Below, piece by piece: positions 62,692-64,000 of a stretch of DNA of 64,000 bases (position 1 is the stretch's first letter; every line of letters starts with the position of its first letter). The notes beneath the pieces were generated by a model. That model was not told the origin of the DNA. It made no database searches and worked only from the letters and a program-made list of their open reading frames with translations. The DNA is taken from NCBI RefSeq assembly GCF_010727945.1, contig NZ_AP022569.1:62001-126000 (forward strand). Reading direction: 5' to 3'. The translations under genes were made by a program, and so were the position numbers. The stretch comes from Mycobacterium cookii (lineage in GTDB: Bacteria; Actinomycetota; Actinomycetes; Mycobacteriales; Mycobacteriaceae).

Positions 62692-63561
62692 GTGGGTGCA
62701 TTGGAAGGCCGGGTCGCGGTGATCACCGGCGCCGGGCGCGGCATCGGGCGCGAACACGCACTGCTGTTCGCCAAAGAAGGAGCCAGGATCGTCGTCAACG
62801 ATCTGGGCGGCAGCAACGCCGGTGAAGGCGCCGACAGCGGCCCGGCGCACGAGGTGGTCGACGAAATCGTCGCGGCCGGCGGTACCGCGGTGGCCAACAC
62901 CGAGAACGTCGCCACCTGGGACGGCGCGAACAGCGCTGTGCAGCAGGCGATTGACGAGTTTGGCCGGCTCGACGTGTTGGTCAACAATGCCGGCATCCTG
63001 CGGGACTCCTTCATCGCCGGTATGGAGGAAGCGCAATGGGACGCCGTCATCGCCGTGCACCTCAAGGGCCACTTCGCGATGCTGCACCATGCCGCCGCGT
63101 ACTGGAAGGCGCAGTCGAAGGCCGGCGACCAACCACTGGCCGCGGTGATCAACACCGCGTCGGGCTCCGGGGTGACCATCCCGAACGCGGGCCAAGTGAA
63201 CTACGGGTCGGCCAAGGCGGGGATCGCGGCCATGACGCTGATTGCCGCCGAGGAGCTCGAGCGCTACGGCGTGCGGGTCAACGCGATCGCGCCGATCGCC
63301 CGCACCAGGCTGACGCTGGCCACGCCCGGGATGGGGTCGCTGATGAGCGAACCCGAAGAAGGCGAGCTCGACCTGTTCAGCCCGGCGAACATCTCACCGC
63401 TGGTGGCCTACCTGGCGACCGAGAAGTGCCCGATCACCGGCAAGGTGTATGCCGTTCAGGGCGGCGCGATTTCGGCACTGTCGGGTTGGCACGACACCGA
63501 CACCATCGAGACCGATGGTCCCTGGCTGATCGACGACATCGCCGCAAGGCTACCGCAATAA
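62692..63561 (+). CDS. Short-chain dehydrogenase, 3-hydroxyacyl-CoA type
   Basis: A 289-residue SDR resembling the peroxisomal multifunctional enzyme type 2 dehydrogenase family: TGAGRGIGREHALLFAKEGA, VNDLGGSNAGEG, NNAGILRDSF, and catalytic NYGSAKAGIAAM. It likely oxidises the hydroxyacyl-CoA made by the MaoC hydratase, the next beta-oxidation step. GTG 62692 follows AGGAGAA at 5 nt. It is 14 nt before the acyl-CoA dehydrogenase gene. The cofactor is probably NAD, given Asp at the end of strand 2 (VVNDLGG). Confidence 0.92.
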   Translation: MGALEGRVAVITGAGRGIGREHALLFAKEGARIVVNDLGGSNAGEGADSGPAHEVVDEIVAAGGTAVANTENVATWDGANSAVQQAIDEFGRLDVLVNNAGILRDSFIAGMEEAQWDAVIAVHLKGHFAMLHHAAAYWKAQSKAGDQPLAAVINTASGSGVTIPNAGQVNYGSAKAGIAAMTLIAAEELERYGVRVNAIAPIARTRLTLATPGMGSLMSEPEEGELDLFSPANISPLVAYLATEKCPITGKVYAVQGGAISALSGWHDTDTIETDGPWLIDDIAARLPQ

Positions 63562-63575
63562 CCCAGGAGCAGAAG

Positions 63576-64000
63576 ATGTTTGAGTGGTCCGACACCGACC
63601 TCATCATGCGGGACACGGTGCGAGAGTTCATCGACAAAGAGATCCGCCCCCAGCTCGACGTGCTGGAGACCGGTGAATTGTCGCCGTATCCGTTGGCGCG
63701 CAAGCTGTTCAGCGAGTTCGGTCTGGATGTGCTTGCCGCCGAAGCGGTCAAGACGATGCTGGACAAGGAACGCGCGAACCTGGAGGCGGCGGCGAGTGAG
63801 CATCGCAGCGACGAAGGAGCGAGCCAGAGCCGACCATCGCACCTGGAATCCGGCACCGAAAAGCGGTCATCCGGAGGATTGGGCGGACTGGGGCCGCAGG
63901 CCCCGATGGCTGCGGTGCTGATATCCGAATTGGCCGGTGTGAGCCTGGGTCTGCTCAGCGCCGTGGGCGTCAGCCTCGGGCTGGGCGCCGCGACGATCAT
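63576..64000 (+). CDS. fadE21: Acyl-CoA dehydrogenase, N-terminal part (FadE21-like), runs off the window
   Basis: The first 141 codons of an acyl-CoA dehydrogenase. The beginning MFEWSDTDLIMRDTVREFIDKEI is typical of acyl-CoA dehydrogenase N-terminal helices, and GVSLGLLSAVGVSLGLGAAT at the end of the window is the following conserved helical segment. It follows ltp1 and its partners, as in M. tuberculosis. Between residues about 70 and 100 is a hydrophilic stretch (SEHRSDEGASQSRPSHLES) that looks like an unusual insert or flexible loop. The rest of the gene, including the catalytic Glu, lies outside. Confidence 0.85.
   Translation, partial: MFEWSDTDLIMRDTVREFIDKEIRPQLDVLETGELSPYPLARKLFSEFGLDVLAAEAVKTMLDKERANLEAAASEHRSDEGASQSRPSHLESGTEKRSSGGLGGLGPQAPMAAVLISELAGVSLGLLSAVGVSLGLGAATI

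Overview
The window is a piece of a high-GC mycobacterial chromosome. The evidence is an adjacent PE/PPE gene pair with a PPE-SVP signature, mycothione reductase, an EmbR-like SARP/FHA regulator, PptT, EfpA, an lppV/DUF3558-type exported protein, many GTG starts and many likely leaderless starts. Gene order follows (from memory, in inverted orientation) the M. tuberculosis segment rip1-ispG-...-glnA4-...-nicT-mtr-mqo-cysG-efpA-proS-rimP-nusA-infB-rbfA and then pptT-truB-ltp1-fadE21. I cannot name the species. It is not M. tuberculosis, because it carries a large hydrogenase island and lacks several M. tuberculosis-specific genes.

Layout. 1-12.2 kb (mostly +): end of rip1, ispG, a GNAT enzyme, a lipoprotein class B PBP, a minus-strand exported protein with a probable leader peptide, a DUF1707 protein, methionine aminopeptidase, cobQ, a small alpha/beta-fold protein, glnA4, a glutamine-amidotransferase-like hydrolase and an SDR. 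12.2-15.1 kb (-): PE/PPE pair and the nickel transporter NicT. 15.2-16.9 kb: a phosphodiesterase and, divergently, a Fur-family regulator. 16.9-32.6 kb (-): an 18-gene [NiFe]-hydrogenase island. 32.8-35.7 kb: two small genes, mtr and a hydrolase. 35.8-50.0 kb (mostly +): mqo, a GNAT enzyme, cysG, efpA, proS, two minus-strand genes, and the rimP-nusA-ylxR-infB-rbfA-cnpB translation/RNA operon. 50.2-56.7 kb: EmbR-like regulator, a tiny exported peptide, echA16-like, DUF2277, DUF1802, two hydrolases and a DUF3558-like protein. 56.8-64 kb (+): phosphoesterase, pptT, truB, a TetR regulator and a lipid/sterol-type operon (ltp1, SRPBCC, MaoC, SDR, fadE start).

The most interesting system is the hydrogenase island. 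The small subunit has C-x-x-D in place of the usual C-x-x-C for the proximal cluster and has no Tat signal. The large subunit has intact Ni ligands and a cleavable tail. This is the hallmark of the group 1h (Hhy, atmospheric-H2 oxidising, oxygen-insensitive) enzymes. The island encodes every general maturation factor (HypA, B, C twice, D, E, F and an endopeptidase). It also carries genes that are not part of textbook hydrogenase maturation: a NifU/Rieske-like protein whose Rieske histidines are replaced by cysteines, DUF5947- and DUF6084-like proteins, a 447-residue protein of unknown function, a 39-residue membrane protein, a sedoheptulose-7-phosphate-isomerase-like SIS protein, a fusion of a SIS-like domain to a HypC-like domain, and a DUF6390-like protein. 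Nearly all of these overlap by 4 nt (ATGA), so they are probably translated as one coupled unit. NicT and the Fur-like regulator flank the island, and Nur-box-like sequences lie upstream of both nicT and the hydrogenase small-subunit gene. This suggests nickel-linked control. Names such as hhyS, hhyL and hhyE and the DUF numbers are recalled, not looked up.

I saw no tRNA, rRNA, CRISPR array or insertion sequence in the window.
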